Source: Actinospineispora acaciae DSM 45401
GTDB taxonomy: Bacteria; Actinomycetota; Actinomycetes; Mycobacteriales; Pseudonocardiaceae
NCBI RefSeq assembly: GCF_000620785.1
Contig: NZ_JIAI01000002.1
Coordinates: 936,177-1,000,176, forward strand
Direction of reading: 5' to 3'
DNA: 64,000 nt
This document shows, in pieces, positions 1 to 9,157 of this stretch. A program made the position numbers and the translations under genes. Position 1 is the stretch's first letter, and each line of letters starts with the position of its first letter. The notes under the pieces were generated by a model. That model saw nothing but the letters and a program-made list of their open reading frames with translations, was not told the origin of the DNA and ran no database searches.

Positions 1-442
1 TGGGCGAGCGCACCACCAGCCGTCGCCCGGGCTCGGACCAGGTCACCTCGCACGCCCGCACCGCCTCGACGTTCAGGTCCTGCCCGGACAGCCCGCGCAG
101 GTCGACGTCGCCGAGACCGCCGAACGGGAAGTCACGCCCGCTCAGGTCGAACTCCCGGCCGCCGATCCGGATCGACCCGGACGAGGTGGTCGCCCCGCCG
201 ATCCAGTTCAGCAGCCCGGACAGGCCCTTGGTCCAGCTGCCCCGGCTCTCGTCCGCGCGGATCTCCACCGCGACCTGGTCGGCGTCATCGTCGAGGTTCA
301 CGGTGAGCTGCCCGATGTCGACGGACAGGTCCAGCTCGGCCGGGCCCGCGCACGGCCAGCTCTCGGAGCGGACCTCGGTCGTGTTGGCGCCGTCGGTTGC
401 CGTGTCGTCGGGGTTCTCGTCTTGTGGAGCGTTCTCGGTCAT
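1..442 (-). CDS. DUF4097-like beta-strand protein, 3' end outside window
   Basis: The first 147 residues of a protein that runs off the left edge are visible. The N-terminus is acidic and disordered (MTENAPQDENPDD). It is followed by alternating short hydrophobic and acidic strands (ELDLSVDIGQLTVNLDD, QVAVEIRADES), which is the look of DUF4097-type beta-strand repeat proteins. The ATG lies 11 nt downstream of the RHH-protein gene on the same strand, so the two are probably co-transcribed. From memory, this pair is common in actinobacteria. No enzymatic motif or signal peptide is seen. Its function is unknown, and the family call is moderate because the C-terminal part is missing. Confidence 0.6.
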   Translation of the reverse strand, partial: MTENAPQDENPDDTATDGANTTEVRSESWPCAGPAELDLSVDIGQLTVNLDDDADQVAVEIRADESRGSWTKGLSGLLNWIGGATTSSGSIRIGGREFDLSGRDFPFGGLGDVDLRGLSGQDLNVEAVRACEVTWSEPGRRLVVRSP

Positions 443-453
443 GATCCCGCCTC

Positions 454-960
454 TCAGCCCTGTACCCAGCCGCGCAGCCGGCGCTCGTCGTCGCGCTTGC
501 GGCCTCGACTCCAGTCGCCCCAGTCCTGGGGCGGCGCGCCGTGCAGCGCGCCCTGCACCGCCTGCGAGATCCAGGCATTGAGCGACATGCCCTGCGCCGC
601 GGCCGCGTGCTCGGCCCGGTTCTTGATCTGTTCCATCAGCCGGAGCGTGATCCGGCTGATGTCGCCGACGTCCGCGGTAGGCGGCGGTGGCGGTGCGTCC
701 GTCGGGGTGGGCCGGGTCGGCTGGGTCACGGCGACCCGAACCTGGCGGCCATCCAGCCGGACCTCCACCACCTGGTCGCCATCCAGAGCCTCGGTGACCT
801 CCGCGGCCAGGTCGGCCAGCGCGTTCATCACGGCCAGCCGGGCGGCGGGTTCGATCGCGGCGGCCAGCAGCGCGGCGGTGCGTTGGGTCTGCTCGTCGCC
901 GGCCGCGGCGGCGGACACGAGATCCTCCCGCAGCGCCGTGACGTAAGGCGTGACATCCAT
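454..960 (-). CDS. HicB-like ribbon-helix-helix DNA-binding protein
   Basis: A 168-residue protein. Residues 1-75 are helical (start MDVTPYVTALREDL). A Pro-rich linker near residues 80-95 (PTDAPPPPPTADV) leads to a ribbon-helix-helix segment at about 99-140 (SRITLRLMEQIKNRAE, GMSLNAWISQAVQGAL). The short basic tail is KRDDERRLRGW. The RHH part matches the DNA-binding half of HicB-family antitoxins, but no HicA toxin gene is adjacent. It is therefore better read as a DNA-binding regulator that leads an operon with the DUF4097-like gene. Repeated TGAC/GTCA half-sites around its start codon suggest autoregulation (inference). Confidence 0.75.
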   Translation of the reverse strand: MDVTPYVTALREDLVSAAAAGDEQTQRTAALLAAAIEPAARLAVMNALADLAAEVTEALDGDQVVEVRLDGRQVRVAVTQPTRPTPTDAPPPPPTADVGDISRITLRLMEQIKNRAEHAAAAQGMSLNAWISQAVQGALHGAPPQDWGDWSRGRKRDDERRLRGWVQG

Positions 961-991
961 GACACCACTATGGCGTCACGGATGACGTCAT
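940..991. promoter_or_regulatory. TGAC/GTCA half-site cluster, candidate RHH operator
   Basis: Five TGAC or GTCA half-sites lie within about 50 bp around the start codon of the RHH gene. The last is the perfect 10-bp palindrome ATGACGTCAT (982-991). RHH proteins typically bind arrays of short direct or inverted half-sites, so this is a plausible autoregulatory operator. It also lies about 50 bp upstream of thyX and might affect it. No binding is shown by sequence alone. Confidence 0.4.
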
Positions 992-1035
992 GCAACCAAA
1001 TTCCGACGTCTCATTGATGTCAAGCTCCCGGGGGA

Positions 1036-1041
1036 TACGCT
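1036..1041 (+). promoter_or_regulatory. -10 hexamer of leaderless thyX promoter
   Basis: TACGCT ends 7 nt before the ATG of thyX, and there is no Shine-Dalgarno sequence between them. This spacing places the transcription start on or next to the start codon, the leaderless arrangement common in actinobacteria and repeated elsewhere in this window. Confidence 0.45.
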
Positions 1042-1048
1042 GGCCCGC

Positions 1049-1801
1049 ATGCCTGACACAGCTCCGTTGAGGGTCCAACTGGTCGCCAAGACCGAGTTCA
1101 TGCCGCCGGCCGACGTGCCGTGGGAGACCGATGCGGATGGTGGCCAGGCGCTGTGTGAGTTTGCCGGGCGGGCCTGTTACCAGTCATGGAAAAAACCCAA
1201 CCCGGCCACCGCCACGAACGCCGGGTACCTGCGGCACATCCTGGAGGTCGGGCACCTGAGCGTGCTCGAACACGGGACCGTCACGTTCTACCTGACCGGA
1301 GTGTCCCGCTCGCTGACCCACGAGCTGATCCGGCACCGGCACTTCTCGTACTCCCAGCTGTCCCAGCGGTACGTGCCAGGGCGCGGCGCCGCCGTGGTCG
1401 AGCCCGAGGTGATTGCCTCCGACCCGGAGCTGCACGCCGCGTTCGTCGAGGCCGCCGAGGCCGCCGAGAAGGCGTACGACCAGCTGCTCACAGGGCTGAA
1501 CCAGCGGTTCGCCGACGTGCCGAACGCGACGCTGCGTCGCAAGCAGGCTCGCCAGGCCGCCCGGTCCGTGCTGCCGAACGCCACCGAGACCAAGATCGTG
1601 GTGACCGGCAACTACCGCGCCTGGCGGCACTTCATCGCGATGCGCGCGACCGAGCACGCCGACGTGGAGATCCGCGAGCTGGCCATCGAGTGCCTGCGCC
1701 AGCTCCAGCACGCGGTGCCCAACGTGTTCGCCGACTTCGAGATCGGCACCCTGGAGGACGGCAGCGAGATCGCCTCTAGCCCGCTCGTCACCGAAGGCTA
1801 A
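1049..1801 (+). CDS. thyX: Flavin-dependent thymidylate synthase ThyX
   Basis: Makes dTMP from dUMP with methylene-tetrahydrofolate, FAD and NADPH. At 250 residues it has the length of actinobacterial ThyX. The signature RHRx7S is present as [11 protein letters not shown] (residues 95-105), inside the helix that binds dUMP and flavin. [16 protein letters not shown] before it and [19 protein letters not shown] after it are also typical ThyX blocks. The ATG is fixed by a leaderless-type -10 element. The next gene starts 4 nt after the stop, so the two TIGR03085 genes are probably transcribed with it. In relatives dapA and RNase J commonly follow thyX; here dapA is not found. Confidence 0.97.
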   Translation: MPDTAPLRVQLVAKTEFMPPADVPWETDADGGQALCEFAGRACYQSWKKPNPATATNAGYLRHILEVGHLSVLEHGTVTFYLTGVSRSLTHELIRHRHFSYSQLSQRYVPGRGAAVVEPEVIASDPELHAAFVEAAEAAEKAYDQLLTGLNQRFADVPNATLRRKQARQAARSVLPNATETKIVVTGNYRAWRHFIAMRATEHADVEIRELAIECLRQLQHAVPNVFADFEIGTLEDGSEIASSPLVTEG

Positions 1802-1805
1802 GGGC

Positions 1806-2483
1806 GTGTCACCGAGACCGGGCGTAGTGACCGAGGAGAGCCGCGAGCGGGCCGCGCTGTGCGTGACGTTCGAGCGGGTCGGGCCGGGGGCGCCCACGCT
1901 GTGCTCCGGCCGTAGCACCGGCGAGCTGCTGGCGTACCTGCTGGTCGGGGAGCGGCGGTTCGTGACCAGCCTGCTCGGCCTGGTGATCCCGCCGCTGGCC
2001 CGCCGGGCCGAGGCGAGGATGTACCGCCGCCCCTGGCTGGAGATGGTGGAGCTGCTGCGCACCGGGCCGGCGTGGCTGTTACCGGGGGGTCGGCCGGGCG
2101 ACGGGCTGGACTTCCTCAAGCTGTTCGTGCACCACGAGGACGTCCTGCGCGCGAGGCGGGGATGGACGCCCCGACCGGTCGACCCGCATCGGGACGAGGT
2201 GCTCTGGCGCGCCGCGATCCGCCTCGCCCGGCTGGCCTACCAGCGCAGCAACGTCGGCGTGGTGCTCCGGCGCCCGGACGGGGCATCCCAACAGGTGCGC
2301 AAGGGGACGAAGATGGTCACCGTGGTCGGTGAGCCGGGGGAGCTGGTGCTGCACATGTGCGGGCGGTCGGAGGCGCTGGTGAGCTTCGACGGCGACCCGG
2401 TGCACATCGCGGCCTCGCTCGGGGCGCGGCCGAGGACGTTGTTCGGCGGGGCGTCGCGTCCGGCGCGAGGGGTGCCGGGATGA
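1806..2483 (+). CDS. TIGR03085/MDMPI-like metal-binding protein, copy 1
   Basis: A 225-residue protein of the DinB/mycothiol-dependent maleylpyruvate isomerase-like fold. The N-terminal helix pair contains the conserved block GELLAYLLVGERRF, and the metal-site motif FVHHEDVLRARR lies near residues 107-118. The C-terminal half ends in a sterol-carrier-like region (GEPGELVLHMCGRSEALVSFDGDP). The GTG start follows the thyX stop by 4 nt; a second GTG 21 nt downstream is an alternative. Its stop overlaps the ATG of a paralogue (ATGA). The family is actinobacterial and its substrate is unknown. Confidence 0.85.
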   Translation: MSPRPGVVTEESRERAALCVTFERVGPGAPTLCSGRSTGELLAYLLVGERRFVTSLLGLVIPPLARRAEARMYRRPWLEMVELLRTGPAWLLPGGRPGDGLDFLKLFVHHEDVLRARRGWTPRPVDPHRDEVLWRAAIRLARLAYQRSNVGVVLRRPDGASQQVRKGTKMVTVVGEPGELVLHMCGRSEALVSFDGDPVHIAASLGARPRTLFGGASRPARGVPG

Positions 2484-3115
2484 GGCTGGTACCCGCCGAG
2501 CGGGCGGCGCTGTGCGACCTGTTCGAGACGACCGGCCCGGACGCGCCGACCGTGCTCCCCGGCTGGGACGCCCGCGAGCTGTTGGCCCACCTGCTCGTGC
2601 GAGAACGGCAGCCGCTGGCCGCGCCGGGCATCCTGCTGCCGCCGCTCGCCGGGCTCACCGAACGGGCCATGCGCGGCTACGACGACGTGCCGTGGCAGCG
2701 GCGGGTGGAGATGTTGCGCGCCGGCCCGCCGCCGTGGTCGCCGTACCGGATCGGGGCGGTGGACGAGCAGGCGAACCTGGTCGAGTTCGTGGTGCACCAC
2801 GAGGACCTGGCGCGCGCGCAGCCCGAGTGGCGGCCGCGCCCGTCCGACCCGGACCGGGAGGAGGCGCTGTGGTCGCGGCTGCGGCTGATGGCGCGGGTCA
2901 TGTACCGCAAGAGCCCGGTCGGCGTGCGGCTGCGTCATCCCACCCGGGAGCGCGGGGCGGAGATCGCGGCCAGGCCCGGCCGGGGCCGGGTGACGGTGAC
3001 CGGGCCGCCCGGTGAGCTGATCCTGCACGCGTTCGGACGGGGCATGGCCCGGGTCGAGCTGGACGGCGCGCCCGCCGACGTGGAGGCGCTCGGCCGTACT
3101 CCGCGCGGGCTCTAG
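2480..3115 (+). CDS. TIGR03085/MDMPI-like metal-binding protein, copy 2
   Basis: A tandem paralogue of the preceding gene, 211 residues. It has the same order of blocks: AALCDLFETTGPDAPTVLPG, ELLAHLLVRERQ, the metal-site VVHHEDLARAQPEW, and the tail GPPGELILHAFGRGMARVELDG. The start is the ATG that overlaps the upstream stop (ATGA), which implies translational coupling. The two copies differ clearly in the middle region (for example PPLAGLTERAMRGYDDVPWQ), so this is not a very recent duplication. Its role is unknown; the shared histidines suggest a metal-dependent enzyme. Confidence 0.85.
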   Translation: MRLVPAERAALCDLFETTGPDAPTVLPGWDARELLAHLLVRERQPLAAPGILLPPLAGLTERAMRGYDDVPWQRRVEMLRAGPPPWSPYRIGAVDEQANLVEFVVHHEDLARAQPEWRPRPSDPDREEALWSRLRLMARVMYRKSPVGVRLRHPTRERGAEIAARPGRGRVTVTGPPGELILHAFGRGMARVELDGAPADVEALGRTPRGL

Positions 3116-3272
3116 CCGCCGAACTCCCCAGCCCGAACCCCATCCGCGAGTCGGGCGTGCTGGCACACGGTTCGAGACTGGTCGGTGGCCTCGAGGTGTG
3201 CCGAAAACCGCGACTCACTGTGCTGGGACGCCCGACTCGCCGGTGTGGGGAGCGGTGGTCGGGGGCGGGCGG

Positions 3273-3278
3273 TATCAT
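3273..3278 (+). promoter_or_regulatory. Candidate -10 of the RNase J transcript
   Basis: TATCAT is the best -10-like hexamer in the 481-bp gap before RNase J. If it is used, the RNase J mRNA carries a leader of about 310 nt that contains the whole hairpin-repeat array. No convincing -35 element is visible. An ATG sits 8 nt downstream, the spacing of the leaderless promoters in this window, so a short upstream reading frame is an alternative role. Confidence 0.4.
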
Positions 3279-3379
3279 GTAAGTCAATGCGCGCCTTCAG
3301 GTGGACTGGCGGCGCGGCGTGTGGCGGGGCGCCCCGACGTCCTCGGCCGCACCCAGACCACGTCGCCGCTGCTGAGCTG

Positions 3380-3579
3380 GCGACACCGAGCCGGCCGGTG
3401 AAGCCGGTTACGACACGGCCGGCACACGCCGGCTCCGACCCGGCCGGCATGACGCCGGCCATGAGGTGGCCAGCACAGCCGGCCATGAGACGGCCGGTAC
3501 CACCGGCCAGGACATGGCCGACACCGCGGGCGACGACATGGCTGGCTCACCGGCTACGACACGGCCGGTCACCCCGGCC
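3380..3579 (+). repeat. Tandem array of ~24-bp GGCCGG hairpin units before RNase J
   Basis: About eight degenerate units of 23-30 bp (four of exactly 24) fill most of the gap before RNase J. The consensus is close to ACGACACGGCCGGYACACCGGCC. Nearly every unit is its own inverted repeat. GGCCGGC pairs with GCCGGCC (unit 3435-3460). GGCCGGT pairs with ACCGGCC (3485-3508), a compensatory change. GGCTGG and CCGGCT still pair through G-U (3533-3555). The third unit has one mismatch, and 3509-3532 is weak. Unit lengths are not multiples of three, which argues against coding. The rest of the gap (3116-3379) holds only the candidate -10. A string of RNA hairpins in the RNase J leader is the simplest reading. 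Confidence 0.75.
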
Positions 3580-3596
3580 ACGAAAGTTGTTGCCCA

Positions 3597-5336
3597 GTGA
3601 CACGTTCTTCCACATCTGACAGGCGATCCGCCCGCCAAGCCGCCGACCCGGAGCCCGACCGGCTGCCGGTCGCCGCACCGCCCGAGCTGCCCGAGGGCGG
3701 CCTGCGGGTGGTCGCGCTCGGCGGCATCGGCGAGATCGGCCGCAACATGACGGTCTTCGAGTACGCGGGCCGGTTGCTGATCGTCGACTGTGGGGTGCTC
3801 TTCCCGTCCGACGACTCGCCGGGCGTCGACCTGATCCTGCCCGACCTGCGCGCCATCGAGAACCGGCTCGACGACATCGACGCGCTGGTGCTCACCCACG
3901 GCCACGAGGACCACATCGGCGCCGTCCCGTTCCTGCTGCGGCTGCGCCCCGACCTGCCGATCGTCGGATCCAAGTTCACGCTCGCGCTGGTCGCCGCCAA
4001 GTGCAAGGAGCACCGGCTCACCCCGCACCTGCGCGAGGTGCGCGAGGGCCAGCGGACCCGGCACGGCGACTTCGAGTGCGAGTTCTTCGCCGTCAACCAT
4101 TCCATCCCGGACGCGCTCGCGGTGGCCATCCGCACCCCCGCCGGCTTGGTGCTGCACACCGGGGACATCAAGCTCGACCAGCTTCCCCTGGACGGCCGGC
4201 TGACCGACCTGGCCGGCTTCTCCCGGCTCGGTGACGAAGGTGTCGACCTGTTCCTGGTCGACTCCACGAACGCCGACGTCCCCGGGTTCGTCATCTCCGA
4301 GCGGGAGATCGGTCCGGTGCTGGACGGGGTGTTCGACAAGTCCCCGCAGCGGATCATCGTGGCCTGCTTCGCCAGCCACGTGCACCGGGTGCAGCAGGTG
4401 CTGGACGCGGCAGCGGCGCGGGGCCGGCGGGTCTGCCTGGTCGGGCGCTCGATGCTGCGCAACATGTCGCTGGCCGCGGACATGGGCATCCTGCGGGTGC
4501 CGGACGGGCTGCTGGTCGACCTGGACGAGGCGATGCTGCTGCCGGACCGCGAGCTGGTGCTGGTCTCCACCGGGTCGCAGGGGGAGCCGCTGTCCGCGCT
4601 GTCCCGGATGGCTCGCGGCGAGCACCGGCAGGTGCGGATCAAGCCGGACGACACGGTGATCCTGTCCTCGTCGCTGATCCCGGGCAACGAGACGGCGGTG
4701 TTCGGCGTGATCAACGGGCTGACCCGGCTGGGCGCGCGGGTGGTGCACCAGGGCACCGCGAAGGTGCACGTGTCCGGTCACTCGCCGGCCGGTGAGCTGC
4801 TGTTCCTCTACAACGCGGTGCGGCCGAGCAACGTCATGCCGGTGCACGGCGAGTGGCGGCACCTGCGCGCGAACGGCGCGCTGGCCACCCAGACCGGGGT
4901 GCCGGAGGACTCCGTGGTGCTGGCCGAGGACGGCGTGGTCGTCGACCTGGTGGACGGCAAGGCTCGGATCAGCGGGCGGGTCGAGGTCGGCCGGGTGTAC
5001 GTGGACGGGCTGGCCGTGGGCGACATCGGCGAGTCCACGCTCGGCGACCGGCTGGTGCTCGGCGAGGGCGGGTTCATCGCCATCACGGTGGCGGTGGACA
5101 GCACGTCAGGGCGGGCGGTGACCGTGCCGACGGTGTCCGGGCGGGGGTTCTCCGACGACCCGAAGGCGCTGGACGCGGTGGTCCCGCTGATCGAGGCCGA
5201 GCTGTCGCGCACCGAGGCGGAGGGCATCACCGACACGCACCGGATCGCGCAGGCGGTGCGCCGCGTGGTCGGCAGGTGGGTGTCGGACACCTACCGGCGG
5301 CGTCCGATGATCGTTCCCACCGTCATCCCGGTCTGA
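3597..5336 (+). CDS. rnj: Ribonuclease J
   Basis: A metallo-beta-lactamase-fold 5'-3' exonuclease/endonuclease that matures and decays RNA. The 579-residue length fits actinobacterial RNase J. A disordered basic-acidic N-terminus of about 33 residues precedes the core (GGLRVVALGGIGEIGRNM). The zinc motif HGHEDHIGA is at residues 101-109, and later metal ligands are in FFAVNHSIPD and VLHTGDIKLD. The beta-CASP region has STNADVPG and VACFASHVHR. HVSGHSPAGEL and NVMPVHGEWRH follow, and the C-terminal dimer domain closes the chain. The GTG start is chosen because the protein aligns from there. A structured repeat leader lies immediately upstream. Confidence 0.97.
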   Translation: MTRSSTSDRRSARQAADPEPDRLPVAAPPELPEGGLRVVALGGIGEIGRNMTVFEYAGRLLIVDCGVLFPSDDSPGVDLILPDLRAIENRLDDIDALVLTHGHEDHIGAVPFLLRLRPDLPIVGSKFTLALVAAKCKEHRLTPHLREVREGQRTRHGDFECEFFAVNHSIPDALAVAIRTPAGLVLHTGDIKLDQLPLDGRLTDLAGFSRLGDEGVDLFLVDSTNADVPGFVISEREIGPVLDGVFDKSPQRIIVACFASHVHRVQQVLDAAAARGRRVCLVGRSMLRNMSLAADMGILRVPDGLLVDLDEAMLLPDRELVLVSTGSQGEPLSALSRMARGEHRQVRIKPDDTVILSSSLIPGNETAVFGVINGLTRLGARVVHQGTAKVHVSGHSPAGELLFLYNAVRPSNVMPVHGEWRHLRANGALATQTGVPEDSVVLAEDGVVVDLVDGKARISGRVEVGRVYVDGLAVGDIGESTLGDRLVLGEGGFIAITVAVDSTSGRAVTVPTVSGRGFSDDPKALDAVVPLIEAELSRTEAEGITDTHRIAQAVRRVVGRWVSDTYRRRPMIVPTVIPV

Positions 5337-5409
5337 CGTCAAAACCCGGGCGCGGGCTCCGACCCACCGGTGACGGCGCCCGCCCGGGGTGCCGAAGAGG
5401 AGACGGACC

Positions 5410-5778
5410 ATGCAGTTCCTACTGATCATGCACGTGAACCCGGCCATCTGGGAGTCGCTGACCGAGGACGAGCGCAACGCCGTGATGACCGGGCACGGCA
5501 AGTTCATCGAGACGGTCAAGGCCAGCGGCGAGATGATCAACACCCAGGCCCTGGCCGGCCCTGAGGAGAGCGCCGTGGTGCGGGTCAAGGACGGCAGGCA
5601 GGTGGTCACCGACGGGCCGTACCTGGAGGCCAAGGAGCACCTCGGCGGGTTCTACCTGATCGAGTGCGCCAGCCGGGAGCGCGCCTACGAGCTGGCCGCG
5701 ATGATCCCGGACGCCGCCGTGCCCGGGCTGGGCGTCGAGGTGCGGCGGGTGATCTTCGCCGACGGACAACCGGTGTGA
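5410..5778 (+). CDS. YCII/DGPF-family protein, partner of ECF42 sigma factor
   Basis: A 122-residue YCII-related protein that opens MQFLLIMHVNPAIWESL. It carries the family signature VTDGPYLEAKEHLGGFYLIE, which includes the D-G-P part of the DGPF motif, and ends EVRRVIFADGQPV. A purine-rich RBS (GAAGAGGAGA) precedes the ATG. The stop overlaps the GTG of the following sigma factor (GTGA). A DGPF gene directly before an ECF sigma factor with a long C-terminal extension is the defining context of group ECF42, so a role in that signalling pathway is likely although its molecular job is unknown. Confidence 0.88.
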   Translation: MQFLLIMHVNPAIWESLTEDERNAVMTGHGKFIETVKASGEMINTQALAGPEESAVVRVKDGRQVVTDGPYLEAKEHLGGFYLIECASRERAYELAAMIPDAAVPGLGVEVRRVIFADGQPV

Positions 5779-7004
5779 CCAGCGGCCGGCGCCTCGAGGA
5801 CCTGGTGCGGGAGGCCGCGCCCAAGGTCCTCGGGGCGCTCGTCCGCCGCTACGGGCACTTCGACGAGTGCGAGGACGCGGTGCAGGAGGCGCTGCTCGCG
5901 GCCAGCGTGCAGTGGCCCCGCGACGGCGTGCCGGACAGCCCGTCCGCCTGGCTGACCGCCGTGGCGTCCCGCCGGCTGATCGACCAGGTCCGGGGCGAGG
6001 CGGCGCGGCGGCGGCGCGAGGAGACGGTGGCCGCCCGCTCGCCCGTCGTCGACACAACTGACGAGCCCCGGCCCGGCGACCGGGACGACACGCTGACCCT
6101 GCTGTTCCTGTGCTGCCACCCGGTGCTCACCCCGAGCACGCAGATCGCGCTCACCCTCCGCGCGGTCGGCGGCCTGACCACCGAGCAGATCGCGCGGGCG
6201 TTTCTCGTCCCCGAACAGACCATGGGCGCCCGGATCAGCCGGGCCAAGCAGCGGATCCGCTCCGCCGGCGCCGAGTTCCGCCCGCCACCTCCCGAGGAGT
6301 GGCCCGAACGGCTGCGGGTGGTGCTGCACGTGCTCTACCTGATCTTCAACGAGGGCTATACGGCCAGCTCGGGGCCGTCGCTGGAGCGCCACGAGCTGGC
6401 CGCCGAGGCGATCCGGCTGACCAGGGCGCTGCACCGGCGGTTGTCCGAGGACGGCGAGGTCGCCGGCCTGCTGGCGCTGATGCTGCTCACCGACGCGCGG
6501 CGCCCGGCGCGCACCGGCCCGGACGGCGGCCTGGTCCCGCTGGCCGAGCAGGACCGCGACCTCTGGGACCGCGCGCTCATCACCGAGGGCACCGGGCTGG
6601 TCACCAACGCGATGTCGCGCGGCCCGCTCGGCCCGTACCAACTGCAGGCCGCGATCGCCGCCGTGCACGTGGACGCGAAGAGCGCCGAGGACACCGACTG
6701 GCGCCAGATCCAGGTGCTGTACCAGATCCTGGAGCGGATCGCGCCCAACCCGATGGTCACGCTCAACCGGGCCATCGCGGTGGCCATGACCGACGGCCCG
6801 GCGGCCGGGCTCGCGCTGCTGGCCACGCTGGACGAGGACGGCCGGCTGGCCGGCCACCACCGGCTGCCCGCCGTGCGCGCCCACCTGCTGGAGATGGCCG
6901 GCGACCGCGACGCCGCCCGCGACAGCTACCAACTGGCCGCCCGGCGCACCGCGAGCCTGCCCGAACAGCGCTACCTGACCGCCCGCGCCGCCCGCCTCAC
7001 CTGA
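5775..7004 (+). CDS. ECF42-type RNA polymerase sigma factor with C-terminal extension
   Basis: A 409-residue sigma factor. Region sigma2 lies near residues 5-75 (LVRRYGHFDECEDAVQEALLAA, AWLTAVASRRLIDQVR). Sigma4 lies near 105-165 (LTLRAVGGLTTEQIARAFLV, MGARISRAKQRIR). A TPR-like extension of about 230 residues follows with the conserved block YLIFNEGYTASSG and later NPMVTLNRAIAVAM. This is the ECF42 layout, in which the extension is thought to replace an anti-sigma factor. The GTG start overlaps the DGPF gene's stop. No membrane anti-sigma gene is nearby. The next gene, aroK, has its own promoter. Confidence 0.9.
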   Translation: MTSGRRLEDLVREAAPKVLGALVRRYGHFDECEDAVQEALLAASVQWPRDGVPDSPSAWLTAVASRRLIDQVRGEAARRRREETVAARSPVVDTTDEPRPGDRDDTLTLLFLCCHPVLTPSTQIALTLRAVGGLTTEQIARAFLVPEQTMGARISRAKQRIRSAGAEFRPPPPEEWPERLRVVLHVLYLIFNEGYTASSGPSLERHELAAEAIRLTRALHRRLSEDGEVAGLLALMLLTDARRPARTGPDGGLVPLAEQDRDLWDRALITEGTGLVTNAMSRGPLGPYQLQAAIAAVHVDAKSAEDTDWRQIQVLYQILERIAPNPMVTLNRAIAVAMTDGPAAGLALLATLDEDGRLAGHHRLPAVRAHLLEMAGDRDAARDSYQLAARRTASLPEQRYLTARAARLT

Positions 7005-7046
7005 GGTTGCGTCGACCACTCGGGTGGGGGTTGCGGGCGTTCTGGC

Positions 7047-7052
7047 TAGGCT
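7047..7052 (+). promoter_or_regulatory. -10 hexamer of leaderless aroK promoter
   Basis: TAGGCT ends 6 nt before the first GTG of aroK with no Shine-Dalgarno sequence between. The same TAGGCT element recurs before pepQ, metK and def. It probably drives the aroK-aroB-aroQ operon. Confidence 0.5.
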
Positions 7053-7058
7053 GTCCGG

Positions 7059-8682
<1,624 letters not shown>

Positions 8683-8683
<1 letters not shown>

Positions 8684-9150
8684 TGAACGGCCCGATGATC
8701 GGGCGCGCGCTCGTGCTCAACGGCCCCAACCTCGGCCGCCTGGGCACCCGCGAGCCGGATGTCTACGGCAAGACCACCTATGACGACCTGGCCGAGATGT
8801 GCCGGCGGGTGGGGAACGACCTGGACCTGGCCGTCGCGGTCCGGCAGACCGACGACGAGTTCGAGATGCTCCAGTGGCTGCACGAGGCCGCCGACTCGGG
8901 CACGGCGGTGGTGCTCAACGCGGGGGCGTGGACGCACTACTCGATCGCCGTGCGCGACGCCTGCTCCATGCTCACCGGCCCGCTCATCGAGGTGCACATC
9001 AGCAACGTGCACGCCCGCGAGCAGTTCCGCCGGCACAGCGTGATCAGCGACGTGGCCACCGGCGTGATCCTCGGCCTGGGCGTACGCGGCTACGCGCTGG
9101 CGCTGCGCTGGATCGCCGAGCACTACCACGCGACCACCGCCCAGGCCTGA
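8683..9150 (+). CDS. aroQ: 3-dehydroquinate dehydratase, type II
   Basis: Reversibly dehydrates 3-dehydroquinate to 3-dehydroshikimate. 155 residues, the size of the small dodecameric type II enzyme. Active-site blocks are [25 protein letters not shown] (catalytic Tyr), a variant [15 protein letters not shown], and [12 protein letters not shown] with FRRHSV. The first ATG lies immediately after the aroB stop; a second in-frame ATG four codons on (8695) is closer to the usual N-terminus. It ends 7 bp from the convergent MBL-fold gene with no terminator between. Confidence 0.95.
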
Positions 9151-9157
9151 ACACGGC

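Noticed and set aside
454..960. HicA/HicB toxin-antitoxin pair
   Set aside because: No HicA-like toxin is adjacent; the partner is a larger beta-strand protein that runs out of the window.
982..991. TGACGTCA read as a eukaryote-type CRE site
   Set aside because: The similarity is coincidental in a bacterial promoter; an RHH half-site cluster explains it better.
3380..3579. Repeat array considered as a CRISPR array
   Set aside because: Units are contiguous with no unique spacers, vary in length and are degenerate; no cas genes are present.
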